Shown: piece by piece, positions 1 to 8,544 of the stretch
Numbering within the stretch: the first letter of the stretch is position 1
How the letters are laid out: each line of letters begins with the position of its first letter
Source: Haloarcula mannanilytica
GTDB lineage: Archaea > Halobacteriota > Halobacteria > Halobacteriales > Haloarculaceae
Assembly: GCF_005406125.1 (NCBI RefSeq)
Contig: NZ_BIXZ01000014.1
Coordinates: forward strand, 1 to 50,181
DNA: 50,181 bases
Reading direction: 5' to 3'
The notes under the pieces: model-generated
What the model was told of the DNA's origin: nothing
The model's input: the letters and a program-made list of their open reading frames with translations, nothing else
The model's database searches: none
Translations under genes and position numbers: made by a program

Positions 1-2
1 GC

Positions 3-95
3 GACGCCGTGCGTGCGCGAACCTGGTACGGTGAATTTCGTGAGCTAGTCCTGATGTGTGCGGTTCACAACATCAAGCAATCTCTGAAACCGTGA
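3..95 (+). pseudogene. IS5-like transposase C-terminal remnant (copy 1)
   Basis: Read from position 3 the frame ends ...RTWYGEFRELVLMCAVHN, then IKQSLKP and a TGA at 93-95. This matches the usual C-terminus of haloarchaeal IS5-type DDE transposases (WYREFRE...CAVYNIK). Only about 30 residues lie in the window, so it may be the end of a longer gene to the left or a fragment. A second, slightly diverged copy lies at 5924-6016 in the same orientation. The family assignment is from memory of the motif. Confidence 0.6.
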
Positions 96-502
96 AATCA
101 AGCTACGTCTGGTGATTCACCACGGCCAAGTATCTCAAATGGACGATGGCACCAATCATCGTTGAGAACGAAGCGGAAGTCAAAAACTTCGTTCAGGATA
201 CGTTCGAGAAAATAACGAAACGCGTCAGCTTTGCAAACAGGTGGTACGAACAATCCCTTTACTTCCAGAAGTTATCTTAATCATTACGGTCACCCTGTGG
301 TTCTATCGGAACATTCTGGGACTCGAGTCCTCTGAATCCCAAGCGATGGAGGTAGTGGAGGCGTTCAGTCCGACCACGGAGAATCGACTCGCTGACCTGG
401 CACCGCCGAGCGTCTACTCCACGACTCCAGTCGAAGCAGTGCCGTTTACCCTTCCGCACGAGGAATCGCCCGACAGTGGATAGTCGGGGGCTGTGGAGAG
501 AA
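96..502. other. Gap with short unassigned open frames
   Basis: No gene is recognised. One frame is open from about 116 to 280 (about 55 codons, including APIIVENEAEVKNF). A different frame is open from 241 to 483 with a hydrophobic stretch (PEVILIITVTLWFY). The two overlap and look like one decayed or frameshifted gene whose family I cannot name. Confidence 0.4.
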
Positions 503-1423
503 TCACGTCGAAGGTGCGCGCTCGCAGTCCAACAGTGCAATCGATTCCGAGCGGAGATTTTGGAACGTCACTCGCGCCCACTCGACCACCCGAGAGTTCT
601 CGGACTTGATGACCGTCGTCGCTCCCTCGGTCTTCCCCCAAGTCATCAGGAACACCGTCCGGTCGTCCACGAGATACACCTCGCAGGGGAACGGCTGGTC
701 GTAGCTGAAGAACGTCGGTGTTTCCGCCGTGGATTCGAGTGCCGTCCACTGTTCGGTGACGCTGTCGTTTTCCAGACAGACCTCAGTCGCGTCCGCGTCG
801 AACACGACCTGGTCATCGGGCCGAACCCCGTTCCGACGGGACGCGAGCCCGTTCTTCATCGAAAGCTGTGTCACCGTGCTCGCCAGCACTCGCACTGATC
901 CACTCTCAGCGATGGCGTCTGCGACGGCTCGCGAGGCGGCCATCGGGTCGGCTGCGTCGTCGACGACGACCTCACTGTCGACGAGGTGACGGAGCTGGAG
1001 TCCCCGCCAGCCGATAGGTAACTGCCCGGTTACGTGCGACTTCTCGTTGCCGACGTGAACTGTCTCGATCAGTTCGGCGACCTCCTCGTAGATGGCCGCG
1101 CCAACGTCTGTTATCGAGAGCTCCCCGTTCTCGTAGCTGCGGTCAATCCAGTTGCGGTCCTCCAGGTCCGAGAGAATGCGGCTCAGCGTCACTCTGGAGG
1201 CTCCCGTCGCAGTCAGCAGGGCATCCCTGGTTTGAGGGCCTTCAGAGAGCAACTGGAGGATGTGGATGCGGTGCTGTGACCGGATGAGGAAGGCAACGTC
1301 TTCGATTGCGGTGGAGTACGCCGAGATTGGTCCGTCGAGATGGACCGGATCGGTTTCCTCTGCTGGCAGGTTCATGCTTGCAGCGATGCTGTAGACTCGT
1401 TCGTCCGATTTCGGCTCACCCAT
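503..1423 (-). CDS. HTH transcriptional regulator, FilR1/DUF1724-like
   Basis: A 306-residue predicted DNA-binding regulator. Residues about 40-110 form a winged helix-turn-helix (SQHRIHILQLLSEGPQTRDA, then TGASRVTLSRILSDLEDRNW). The rest resembles the effector domain of archaeal FilR1-type regulators (VRVLASTVTQLS; FPCEVYLVDDRTVFLMTW). The start used is the ATG at 1421-1423; a second ATG at codon 17 is possible. A palindromic TTAGGTTTGCCTAA lies 6 bases before the start and a near-identical site precedes the iron-type transporter operon, so I infer shared metal-dependent control. It lies downstream of that operon on the same strand, about 107 bases from the ATPase stop. The ligand is unknown. 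Confidence 0.75.
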   Translation of the reverse strand: MGEPKSDERVYSIAASMNLPAEETDPVHLDGPISAYSTAIEDVAFLIRSQHRIHILQLLSEGPQTRDALLTATGASRVTLSRILSDLEDRNWIDRSYENGELSITDVGAAIYEEVAELIETVHVGNEKSHVTGQLPIGWRGLQLRHLVDSEVVVDDAADPMAASRAVADAIAESGSVRVLASTVTQLSMKNGLASRRNGVRPDDQVVFDADATEVCLENDSVTEQWTALESTAETPTFFSYDQPFPCEVYLVDDRTVFLMTWGKTEGATTVIKSENSRVVEWARVTFQNLRSESIALLDCERAPST

Positions 1424-1428
1424 AATTC

Positions 1429-1442
1429 TTAGGTTTGCCTAA
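1429..1442. promoter_or_regulatory. DtxR/Idr-like palindromic box, site 1
   Basis: TTAGGTTTGCCTAA is a perfect inverted repeat, TTAGG-N4-CCTAA, 6 bases upstream of the HTH regulator start. It resembles the bacterial DtxR/IdeR half-site and matches site 2 (4693-4706) at 13 of 14 positions. The position next to the start would suit a repressor acting on a leaderless promoter. Confidence 0.6.
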
Positions 1443-1530
1443 AAACACGAAATGGTTTCGGTTCCGGCACCGTCGGTACCGAACACAAACGGTCCGGCTG
1501 CAGAACAGGAAAGGCCGACCGTTGAGACGG

Positions 1531-2388
1531 CTATTCGGGGCCGCTTAGCGACTGTTGGGGGTGGATTCGAAGCTCCGGCTCGTATTGGACCGCCGCGTCC
1601 ACCTCGAAGACCTCTGCGAGCAGTGATTCGGTGACAACCTCTTCGGGGTGGCCCCGGTCGAAGATCTCGCCGTCCTCGAGGACCAGGAGGTGGTCGGCGT
1701 GGCGAGCCGCCTGCGCGATGTCGTGTAGGACGACGATTACGGTGATCGCCCGCTCCTGGTTCAGCCGACGGACTGTCTCCATCACCTGCAACTGATGGTT
1801 CAGATCGAGGAACGTCGTCGGCTCGTCCAGCAACAGGATGTCGGTATCCTGGGCGAGGACCATCGCCATCCACGCAAGTTGCTTCTGCCCGCCACTGAGG
1901 TCTCCGACGGAATCCTCCCGGAGGTGCTCGACGCCTGCTAGGTCAATCGCACGCTCGACGGCGGCTTCGTCCTTGTCGGAGATCCCATCGAAGAACCCCC
2001 GGTACGGATACCGACCGTGGTAGACCAGATCCTCGACGGAGAGATCCCCAGGTGACTCGTTCTCTTGTGAGAGGCGGCCGAGCGTACGCGCGAACTCCTT
2101 CTGGTCGTACTCTCGGACGGTCCGCCCATCAACGTGGACGGTACCCTCTCGTGGGCGAAGGTGGTTCGAGAGAGCCTTCAGCAGGGTGCTCTTCCCGCTC
2201 CCGTTAGGTCCAATGAGCGCGGTCACTTCGCCGTTCGGAATCCGCAGCGTGTCACAGGAGACGATGACTTCGTCCGACGACGGATACGCCAGCGACAACT
2301 CGCTCACAGAGACGACGATGTCCGAGTCGTTATTGCGTCCCTCCTGTGCGCGCCCCGAATCGGTAGTCGTGTTGACTTTCTGTGTCAT
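1531..2388 (-). CDS. Iron/siderophore-type ABC transporter ATP-binding protein
   Basis: A 285-residue ABC ATPase of the FecE/BtuD type that would power import through the adjacent FecCD-type permease. Walker A GPNGSGKST is at 60-68, signature LSGGQ at 164-168, Walker B ILLLDEP at 184-190 and the switch His at about 222. Its ATG overlaps the permease stop (ATGA, 2386-2390), so the two are translationally coupled. The C-terminus adds about 20 residues (AVQYEPELRIHPQQ) common in this family. The substrate is probably a ferric siderophore, but heme or cobalamin cannot be excluded from the ATPase alone. Confidence 0.9.
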   Translation of the reverse strand: MTQKVNTTTDSGRAQEGRNNDSDIVVSVSELSLAYPSSDEVIVSCDTLRIPNGEVTALIGPNGSGKSTLLKALSNHLRPREGTVHVDGRTVREYDQKEFARTLGRLSQENESPGDLSVEDLVYHGRYPYRGFFDGISDKDEAAVERAIDLAGVEHLREDSVGDLSGGQKQLAWMAMVLAQDTDILLLDEPTTFLDLNHQLQVMETVRRLNQERAITVIVVLHDIAQAARHADHLLVLEDGEIFDRGHPEEVVTESLLAEVFEVDAAVQYEPELRIHPQQSLSGPE

Positions 2389-3497
2389 CAGATTTCACCG
2401 AGGTTCGTCTTCTGCCGCATCAGGTAGAGGAAGTACGGCCCACCGACCAGCCCAGTGATGACGCCGACCGGCAGCTGTGTGGGGTTCAACGCCAGCCGCG
2501 CACCGACGTCGGCGCCCACGAGTAGCGCTGGGCCGACGAAGACGCAGCCGATCAGCAGCGGCTTGTAGTCGCTGCCGACGAGGTTACGGACCATGTGCGG
2601 GACGATGAGGCCCACGAACCCGACTAGGCCCGCGACGGCGATCGCCGCGGACGCACACAGGATCCCGATTGCGGACGCGCCGAACCGGACTTTCTCGATG
2701 GACATCCCCAGGGACTTCGCGGTGTCCTCGCCCAACAAGAGGACGTTCAGCTGGCGCGAGATGAGCAGTGCTAGGCCGAGCGCGAGCGCCGTGAACGGGA
2801 GTGCCAGCCGGACCTGTTCCCAGTCCTTCCCGATGAGCGACCCCGCCATCCACGTGCGGGCGGACATGACCGTCGCGAGGTCGTCGATGAAGAAGAACAG
2901 GCCGCTCTGGATGGAGCCGAACACGGTGCCGACGATGACGCCAGCAAGGACCAGTCGAACCGGGCTGGCGCCGTCCTTCCACGCAATCGCGTACACGAGG
3001 ACGAACGCCACCGCACCGCCGGCCGACGCTAGGATTGGGAGGACCGAAGCCATTGCCGGGAAGAACATTAGGACGACGATGATGACGAGCCCCGCACCCT
3101 GGCTGATACCAAGGATGTAGGGGGACGCGAGTTCGTTCCGCGTGATGGCCTGGAATATCGCCCCCGAAACGGCGAGGTTAGCACCCACGAGGACGCCGAC
3201 CAGGATGCGCGGCAGCCGGATGTTCCAGACGACGAGCGTCTGCCGGCTGAACTCCTTGGGCAGTGACCGCCCTAGGAGGAACGTCTCCCACGCGCGAACG
3301 CTGAACAGGACGTTCGGGTCCAGGACAGTGCGCCACGCTTCTGCGAGCGTGAGCTGGTAGGTGCCAAAGCTCACCTGGGCGAGCGTGGCGACGCTCAGTA
3401 CCCCGATGCTGCCCAAGATCACTGTGATCAGCGACGGGGAGATCCAGTCGTAGGTGAACCGTTCGGAGATTTGATTCCTGACTGATAATTCGGACAT
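2388..3497 (-). CDS. FecCD-family ABC transporter permease
   Basis: A 369-residue polytopic permease of the FecCD/BtuC family. It has about ten hydrophobic segments and family motifs such as RLPRILVGVLVGANLAVSG, PYILGISQGAG and GLVGFVGLIVPHMVRN. I place the start at the ATG of MSELSVRNQ (3495-3497) rather than at upstream in-frame codons, because it sits 4 bases after the binding-protein stop and gives a usual family length. It forms an operon with the ATPase (4-base overlap) and the binding protein. Confidence 0.9.
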   Translation of the reverse strand: MSELSVRNQISERFTYDWISPSLITVILGSIGVLSVATLAQVSFGTYQLTLAEAWRTVLDPNVLFSVRAWETFLLGRSLPKEFSRQTLVVWNIRLPRILVGVLVGANLAVSGAIFQAITRNELASPYILGISQGAGLVIIVVLMFFPAMASVLPILASAGGAVAFVLVYAIAWKDGASPVRLVLAGVIVGTVFGSIQSGLFFFIDDLATVMSARTWMAGSLIGKDWEQVRLALPFTALALGLALLISRQLNVLLLGEDTAKSLGMSIEKVRFGASAIGILCASAAIAVAGLVGFVGLIVPHMVRNLVGSDYKPLLIGCVFVGPALLVGADVGARLALNPTQLPVGVITGLVGGPYFLYLMRQKTNLGEI

Positions 3498-3501
3498 GGG
3501 C

Positions 3502-4686
3502 TTAGACGTTGCCGAGGATGATGTCCGTGAGCCGGTCCCGGTCGAACAGCTTCTCATCCTCCGATAGCTCTCCCACGGGGCCAGGCCACTCACCGAACTC
3601 GTCTGGGTAGATCTGCTTGGCGCCGGCTTCCAGCGAGAACAGCTCGATGATCGGCCCCATGAACGTACCCGCGACGCGGACGACGTTCTCGTTCTGCACC
3701 GCGGTGAGCTGGCTGCCCTTGTTGTTGTTCTTGAAGCCGCCCAGGATCTGGTTCTGCAGCCGGTCGTAGGTCCCGCGCGAGAGCGATGGTTCGACGATGA
3801 AGTCCGGATCGACCTCGAGGAGCGCCTCGTAGCCGACCTGGCCGCCGACCTCCATATTCGCGAACGCGTCCTTCACGCCGAGCTGCCGGAGTGTGTGCGT
3901 GTCTTTGCGCTTCCCGTTGATATTGGCGGGCGTGAAGTTTCCGCTGTCGGGCTGGATGCCGTTGATTAGCAGCGTCGCGGTTGGCCGCTCGTCTTCCGGC
4001 GGGAGACGCGACTGCACCTCCTCGAGGACCTCGTCGTGGAACTGCTCCCACGCCGCGAACTGCTCCTGTCGCTGGAAGATCTGGGCAACCTTCTCGAAAG
4101 CCTCGTACATTTCGTAGTACGGCTCCTCGCCCATGATCGGCGTGTGAAGTTGCGAGCCAAGGAACGGGGCGACGTTGTTCGCGATTTCCTCGATGTCTTG
4201 GTCGTCCCAGTCCGCCCAGTACTTCATGTGACGAGGGTCCACGAGGATAACGTCCGGGTCGACCTGATAGAACGTCTCCTTGGAGTAGTTGCTGCGTCCC
4301 TCAACCTGCGTGATCTCGTCAGGGTTCCAGTTGAGGCCCGGGAGGAGGTCGTAGAATTTCGTGTTTGGAGAGATGAACCCACCAGTCGCCTTCGGTGGGA
4401 TATTGAACGCCATGCCGAAGTCGATCCAGTTCTGCGTGAGGTACGTCTCCGGCACCTCTTCGAAGGTGTGGCTGCCGTAAGGCTGGACTGTGACGCTGTA
4501 CGACTCCGATTCTGAATCGTCGGTCGTGTCAGACCCCGATTCCCTGGATGTCGTCGACTCCGGCTCGCTCTCGTCGGTCGTGCCCGCGTTTTCTGTCGAT
4601 TGCGTACCCTCAGACCCGGAGGTACAGCCGGCGATGCTACCCACGAATAGGCTGGCGCCTGCGGTCAGATACTTTCGTCGCTGCAT
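3502..4686 (-). CDS. Iron/siderophore-type ABC transporter substrate-binding lipoprotein
   Basis: A 394-residue extracellular binding protein. The N-terminus has a twin-arginine motif (RRKYL, 3-7) and a lipobox ending at Cys21 (VGSIAGC), followed by a Ser/Thr/Glu-rich linker to about residue 65, typical of haloarchaeal Tat lipoproteins. The rest matches periplasmic binding protein type III (FepB/BtuF) folds: YQVDPDVILVDPRH, LLINGIQPDSG, LLEVDPDFIVEP, LTAVQNENVVRVAG. It is first in the operon with permease and ATPase. A DtxR-like box lies 7 bases upstream of the start, which favours iron as the cargo. Confidence 0.88.
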   Translation of the reverse strand: MQRRKYLTAGASLFVGSIAGCTSGSEGTQSTENAGTTDESEPESTTSRESGSDTTDDSESESYSVTVQPYGSHTFEEVPETYLTQNWIDFGMAFNIPPKATGGFISPNTKFYDLLPGLNWNPDEITQVEGRSNYSKETFYQVDPDVILVDPRHMKYWADWDDQDIEEIANNVAPFLGSQLHTPIMGEEPYYEMYEAFEKVAQIFQRQEQFAAWEQFHDEVLEEVQSRLPPEDERPTATLLINGIQPDSGNFTPANINGKRKDTHTLRQLGVKDAFANMEVGGQVGYEALLEVDPDFIVEPSLSRGTYDRLQNQILGGFKNNNKGSQLTAVQNENVVRVAGTFMGPIIELFSLEAGAKQIYPDEFGEWPGPVGELSEDEKLFDRDRLTDIILGNV

Positions 4687-4692
4687 GCGTTT

Positions 4693-4706
4693 TTAGGTTT
4701 GACTAA
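4693..4706. promoter_or_regulatory. DtxR/Idr-like palindromic box, site 2
   Basis: TTAGGTTTGACTAA is one base different from site 1. Extended to 4692-4707 it forms TTTAG-N6-CTAAA. It lies between an AT-rich promoter-like stretch (near 4710-4720, minus strand AATACTAT) and the binding-protein start, where a bound repressor would block initiation. Confidence 0.6.
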
Positions 4707-4848
4707 ATCACGATAGTATTTCGCCAGTTAACGAACCTTCACGCCGTGAAATGGTGCTTCAGGAAGTGTAGTCGAAGGAGACACGCTCAGTCTCGGCGTC
4801 CTCATGCTCGGCCAACCCGAGTTCGCAGCGACCGTCAATCGCCGTTGC

Positions 4849-5153
4849 TCACTCGGCCTTCACGGCGAATCCGGTTCCGTCAGCGAACGGCAATATGACC
4901 GACTGCAACTGCGGGCGGTTCACGAACCGTTCGTTGAATGCCAACAGCGAAGCGACCTCCTTATCGGGTGATTCCTCGTTAACTGCAGCCAATGGTACCT
5001 GAACACCCCACAGAAGATTGTCGACGACGAGCACCCCGCCCGGTCGCAGCAACGGCACCACGCTTTCGAGGTACGCCTCCCACTCGTCCTTCTTCGCGTC
5101 AACGAACACAAGGTCGAACTCACCGTCTAGCCCCGAGAGGAGTTTCAGTCGAT
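4849..5153 (-). pseudogene. O-methyltransferase C-terminal remnant
   Basis: The frame reads ...LLSGLDGEFDLVFVDAKKDE and continues to a stop at 4849. It contains LRPGGVLVVDNLLWG and ends FADGTGFAVKAE. This is the C-terminal ~100 residues of a SAM-dependent O-methyltransferase of the caffeoyl-CoA OMT-like family (COG4122 type). The SAM-binding N-terminal half is absent, and homology stops near 5153-5165, next to an ISH3-type remnant. An internal start could give an 86-residue peptide, but it would lack the cofactor site. Confidence 0.75.
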
Positions 5154-5329
5154 CACTTCGAGACCTCTCTAACTACTTCAGTAGAGCTTGAATCTGCGTT
5201 TTCGATGCGTGGTCAGTTCTCGAAATGACAGGAAAGGTGAATACGACGGTGAGGAGTCGCTGTCGGCGGCGGACTGCTGCCGACGTGGCGGCGCTGCACA
5301 TCACGACTTCCGTCCCTTTCGGGAGATAA

Positions 5330-5922
5330 CTACCGGAAGAATCGGTCGTCAAGTGATTGGTTCGCTGGCACAGACCTGCGCATGCCAAGCGCTGTCCAGA
5401 CTGCCCGCAGCAACATCTCACAGAACTCCGTAAACGGCCATCTCCAGAGGCGGCGCCCCCGCAGCGGGCCGCCGCCACGTACATCCAGTGGAGATACCGC
5501 CAGGTGTTCTGGAGCAGGAGGCTCACTACAAACATCACCAGTCGCAGGCCAGCATCCTGAGAACTGGTGAACGCGAGGCTCTGCTTGGCTAATCGGTAGC
5601 TCGATTCGATGCCGAAGCGCTTGCTGTAGTGCTCTCGAGCATCTCGTGGCGTGTCGATGAACGGCGCGTCACGGCTACGCCGCTGACGCGCCACCCTGTG
5701 TTCGTCGTATCGTCCTTGCTGGTAGACGCAATCGGTGAACACAGGGAACGTCACCTCACCTGCGAGATCGTGTTCGTTCTCGCGGCTCCAGCCACTGTTG
5801 AGTTTGTCCTAAATCGTCTTGCCCCACTTGACGATTGGCATGACGTAGGCGTAGTTGTGCGCGTACAGCAGTGTGAGGCAAGTGCTGTTGAAGAATCCGC
5901 GATCAAGGTAGACGGCCTTGAC
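5330..5922 (-). pseudogene. ISH3-family transposase, C-terminal half, inactivated
   Basis: On the minus strand the frame reads VKAVYLDRGFFNSTCLTLLY, YAYVMPIVKWGKTI, a TAG at 5809-5811, then DKLNSGWSRENEHDL, VTFPVFTDCVYQQGRYDE, SKRFGIESSYRLA and LLLQNTWRYLHW. This is the conserved C-terminal half of ISH3-type transposases. After YVAA a frameshift near 5470 moves homology to another frame (LRGRRLWRWPFTEFCEM ... VPANQSLDDRFFR), which ends at a TAG at 5330-5332. The N-terminal half is missing: homology starts exactly where an IS5-like tail begins (5923). The IS end probably extends to about 5160-5175, against the broken O-methyltransferase gene. Confidence 0.85.
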
Positions 5923-5923
5923 G

Positions 5924-6016
5924 CATGCCGTGCGTACGCGAACTTGGTACGGTGAATTTCGTGAACTCGTCCTCATGTGTGCAGTTCACAACATCAAGCA
6001 ATCTCTGAAACCGTGA
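5924..6016 (+). pseudogene. IS5-like transposase C-terminal remnant (copy 2)
   Basis: This encodes AVRTRTWYGEFRELVLMCA and then VHNIKQSLKP before TGA at 6014-6016. The peptide is nearly identical to copy 1 at 3-95, with about a dozen silent or near-silent base changes. It is fused directly to the truncated ISH3-type remnant, so it is a fragment and not the end of an active gene here. Confidence 0.65.
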
Positions 6017-6973
6017 AACCAAGCCATGTCTGACGACTAACCACTGCCAACTGTTAGATTTGCCAGACAGTATTCGAATCTAGGATTTTTTAACCCAGCC
6101 ACCCAGAAAATTCAGAATATCTGAAGAAAAATAGTGCTTTCTATGGGCCCGCGAAAAGGCAGTCCGTCTATCAACAAGCTGACGCCGCAGGAATTCTTCC
6201 AGGTCTCAATACCTACGTAATACACAATATTGGTTTAAATACAACTCATAGCGAGAGCGCGGTAGGATCTAGAAGCTTGGTGAATCGACAAGAGGGGAGT
6301 ACGGGGAGTGGAACGCGTGAGGAGGGCATGTCAGAGGGCACTCGGTGGGCTCCAGCCCTAATGGGGAACGGGCGAGGGCGATGGTGAGCAGGTGTGTCGG
6401 ATGCTTTTCAGAGACCGCCTCCGACCGGCGGCTACCGATACCTATTGGCCGACATGCACTAAAACCACATACGAGTTTCTGACTTGGAAACCCTACTTCG
6501 AGGTTCTACCAGCATGCTGCTGCCGATGTGGTTGATTACGTGCAACATCAGTATACGAGCTCCGTATCGATTGGACCGTCCCGCTGTCACTCTCCTTTCG
6601 AGGGTTATCGAGGAATCGATTCAGATTAAATGCCTCATATAACAATTCTATACAATCATATTCGGAAATATAAAAAGAAAGTAGGTATTATATCCTCAAA
6701 TTAGAACATAATAGATATATAAAACCCCTCTCTTATCGAAATCTATAGTTACAAACTAGAATATAGTAAAATATAGAGTGTTTTGACCTAATATAGAAAT
6801 ATATGACTATATGGGATGTTTGAGCTGTTTATAGGAATAACAGCTGATTGGCACAGTCAATGGTTCACCTGTTCGACCGTAGTGAGGGCTGTTGTACCCC
6901 ACGAGATCATTCTGCTAACCGCAAACTCGGTCCCTCACAAAGCCTGTTAGTTGAGAGGTCTGCTTGCTGAAGC
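6017..6973. other. AT-rich gene-free stretch
   Basis: No convincing gene. From about 6640 to 6840 the sequence is strongly AT-rich with repeated TATA-like runs, unlike the GC-rich surroundings. It lies between two transposase remnants and is probably IS or plasmid debris. No iterons or long inverted repeats were apparent by eye. Confidence 0.5.
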
Positions 6974-7612
6974 GTGACCAAACAACAGTAGCAAGCAGAC
7001 GGTGAAATCCACGAGGACCAGCTCCGTAACTTTCTCGTCAACGTACTCACCGGTGCATTCGGCGTGAGTCTCGGCGAGAATGCTGATATCGACCCCGAAG
7101 ACATCTACGAGGTCCTCGTCGGTGCAACCGCCGACGGGACCTTGATCTCCACACTTTGCGACCGGAGTGAAGACAGCTCATCCGGCACGAACATCCTCCG
7201 TCACCTTCGAACAAAACTTGACCTTGAGACGGTCAAAACCGTCGGAAACACGCTTCTCAGCCAATACAAGCTTGATGTGCTTCCCGAGTAGGTGGAGATC
7301 GTCGTGGAACTCCACCTACGCCCTTACTACGGCGACAAAGAGGAAACGGATGGGCTCTACTACAACGAAGCAAAGGACGGAACCACTGCATTCCACGCGT
7401 ACGCGACACTGTATGCTTGGGTTCGAAACAAGCGATACACGCTGACGGTGCGCCGTCTCACCGATAGCGACACCGCCAGCAGTGTCCTCGCGGAGTTTCT
7501 CGGCCTCGTCGATAGCGAATTCTACGACGGCAAGTGTCTCACGCTGATGCAGGCGCACAACTGCGCCTACGTGGTTCCGATCATCCCATGGGGAAGCGAG
7601 ATTCAGCAGTGA
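6974..7612 (+). pseudogene. ISH3-family transposase, N-terminal part, inactivated
   Basis: It begins GTG at 6974 (VTKQQ), meets TAG at 6989-6991, and continues QADGEIHEDQLRNFLVNVL, NADIDPEDIYEVLVGATADG, a second TAG at 7289-7291, then VEIVVELHLRPYYGDKEE, GTTAFHAYATLYAWVRNKRY and TDSDTASSVLAEFLGLVDS. A short deletion removes the usual VYLDRG segment before FYDGKCLTLMQAHN, and the frame ends at TGA 7610-7612 near IPWGSEIQQ. It is the N-terminal half of the same family as the minus-strand remnant at 5330-5922, but their orientations are opposite and they cannot form one gene. Confidence 0.88.
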
Positions 7613-7742
7613 ACTCTCTCGTCAGAAGCAGTCAGCCGACGACGCTTTGCGAGGTACTGAAACTGTAATATCCCTCCGGCGATCGGTAATCTTGGTACTT
7701 CGGCACGGGCGAGGATATCAAAAGCCAATCTCAGTATGACCG

Positions 7743-7750
7743 TATAAATT
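7743..7750 (+). promoter_or_regulatory. TATA-like element before UspA gene
   Basis: TATAAATT lies 29-36 bases before the ATG of the UspA gene, close to the archaeal TATA position for a very short leader. Confidence 0.45.
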
Positions 7751-7778
7751 ATGTACCCAGAAGCGTACAATCTGTAGC

Positions 7779-8225
7779 ATGGATACGATAGTAGTCGTGT
7801 TAGATAGTGCTGACCCAGATGAACAGTTGCTCAATGCAGCAAGAACGTATGCGACAGGTACTGAAACGGAGGTCCTACTATGTCGAATTGTAGATCAGGA
7901 TCACTATCAGGACGAGGTTCGGAATAAAGCAGAAGCAGGAAAACGTGTTGACAGTATCGACGAAATAGAATCTGAAGCTGAAGCTGAAGCTGCCGAAATT
8001 GGTGCTGAATACCTTGGTAACGAGATACCATACACACCTCTTGGAATTCTTGGCAGGATACCTGACGATATTCTTGATATTGCCGAGGAGTGGAACAGCG
8101 ATCACGTCTTTATTACTGGAAAAAAACGGTCTCCAGCTGGAAAGATGCTCTTTGGTGACCAGGCACAAAAGCTAATCCTTGATTTCGACGGGCCGGTCAC
8201 AATTATCACAGAATCTGCTTCGTAA
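7779..8225 (+). CDS. Universal stress protein (UspA family)
   Basis: A 148-residue single-domain UspA protein, likely a cytoplasmic nucleotide-binding stress protein. The N-terminal beta strand is TIVVVLDSADPDEQLL. The C-terminal nucleotide-binding-like motif is GKKRSPAGKMLFGDQAQKL (about 112-130), followed by DGPVTIITE. Gene and codon use are clearly more AT-rich than neighbouring genes, suggesting a different origin. It sits alone between a transposase remnant and the rearranged proline region. The partner or stress is not visible. Confidence 0.85.
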   Translation: MDTIVVVLDSADPDEQLLNAARTYATGTETEVLLCRIVDQDHYQDEVRNKAEAGKRVDSIDEIESEAEAEAAEIGAEYLGNEIPYTPLGILGRIPDDILDIAEEWNSDHVFITGKKRSPAGKMLFGDQAQKLILDFDGPVTIITESAS

Positions 8226-8441
8226 GCGGCTTTGTTTGTACGCTGTGGCTCTTGACTATGCAGCAAGAAGTTATCTCTTGGTTCGCTGACTCAGTTTCAT
8301 CTCGGTTTTGAGAGCCGTCTACACTGGTCTCGTTACCTTTTCATGCAACAGCCATGCTGTGAAGACTGGTAGTAGCCGGCGGAAATACTACTGAACGCAC
8401 GGCAGGAAACGGATTCGTCTCGCTGCTAAAGCAAACTCCGG

Positions 8442-8544
8442 CTAGGACCGATCTGTGACCACCCGTGAGATTCCATCTATGATCTGACGGAAGTAGGGTG
8501 AGAAGAACGTAATGACTGAGAGAAGTAGGATGATAGCGACAATC
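8442..8544 (-). pseudogene. Membrane-protein C-terminal tail (possible proline permease remnant)
   Basis: The minus strand encodes PIVAIILLLSVITFFSPYFR and then QIIDGISRVVTDRS before TAG at 8442-8444. This is one transmembrane segment plus a short cytoplasmic tail, as at the end of a secondary transporter. Upstream the sequence passes directly into the start of an aldehyde dehydrogenase gene in a different frame. A PutP-like identity is inferred only from the proline-catabolism context. Confidence 0.45.

Noticed and set aside
6640-6840. AT-rich stretch as a replication origin
   Set aside because: No iterons, ORB-like repeats or adjacent replication initiator gene were seen. AT-richness alone is not enough.
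5158-6963. Similar 14-base stretches (AGTTAGAGAGGTCT near 5160 on the minus strand, AGTTGAGAGGTCT near 6950) as ISH3 terminal repeats
   Set aside because: Read inward from the supposed element ends they are reverse complements of each other, not the same sequence, so they do not behave as terminal inverted repeats.
5330-7612. The two ISH3-type pieces as one split transposase
   Set aside because: They are on opposite strands, overlap in family coverage around the catalytic region, and are separated by an unrelated AT-rich gap.
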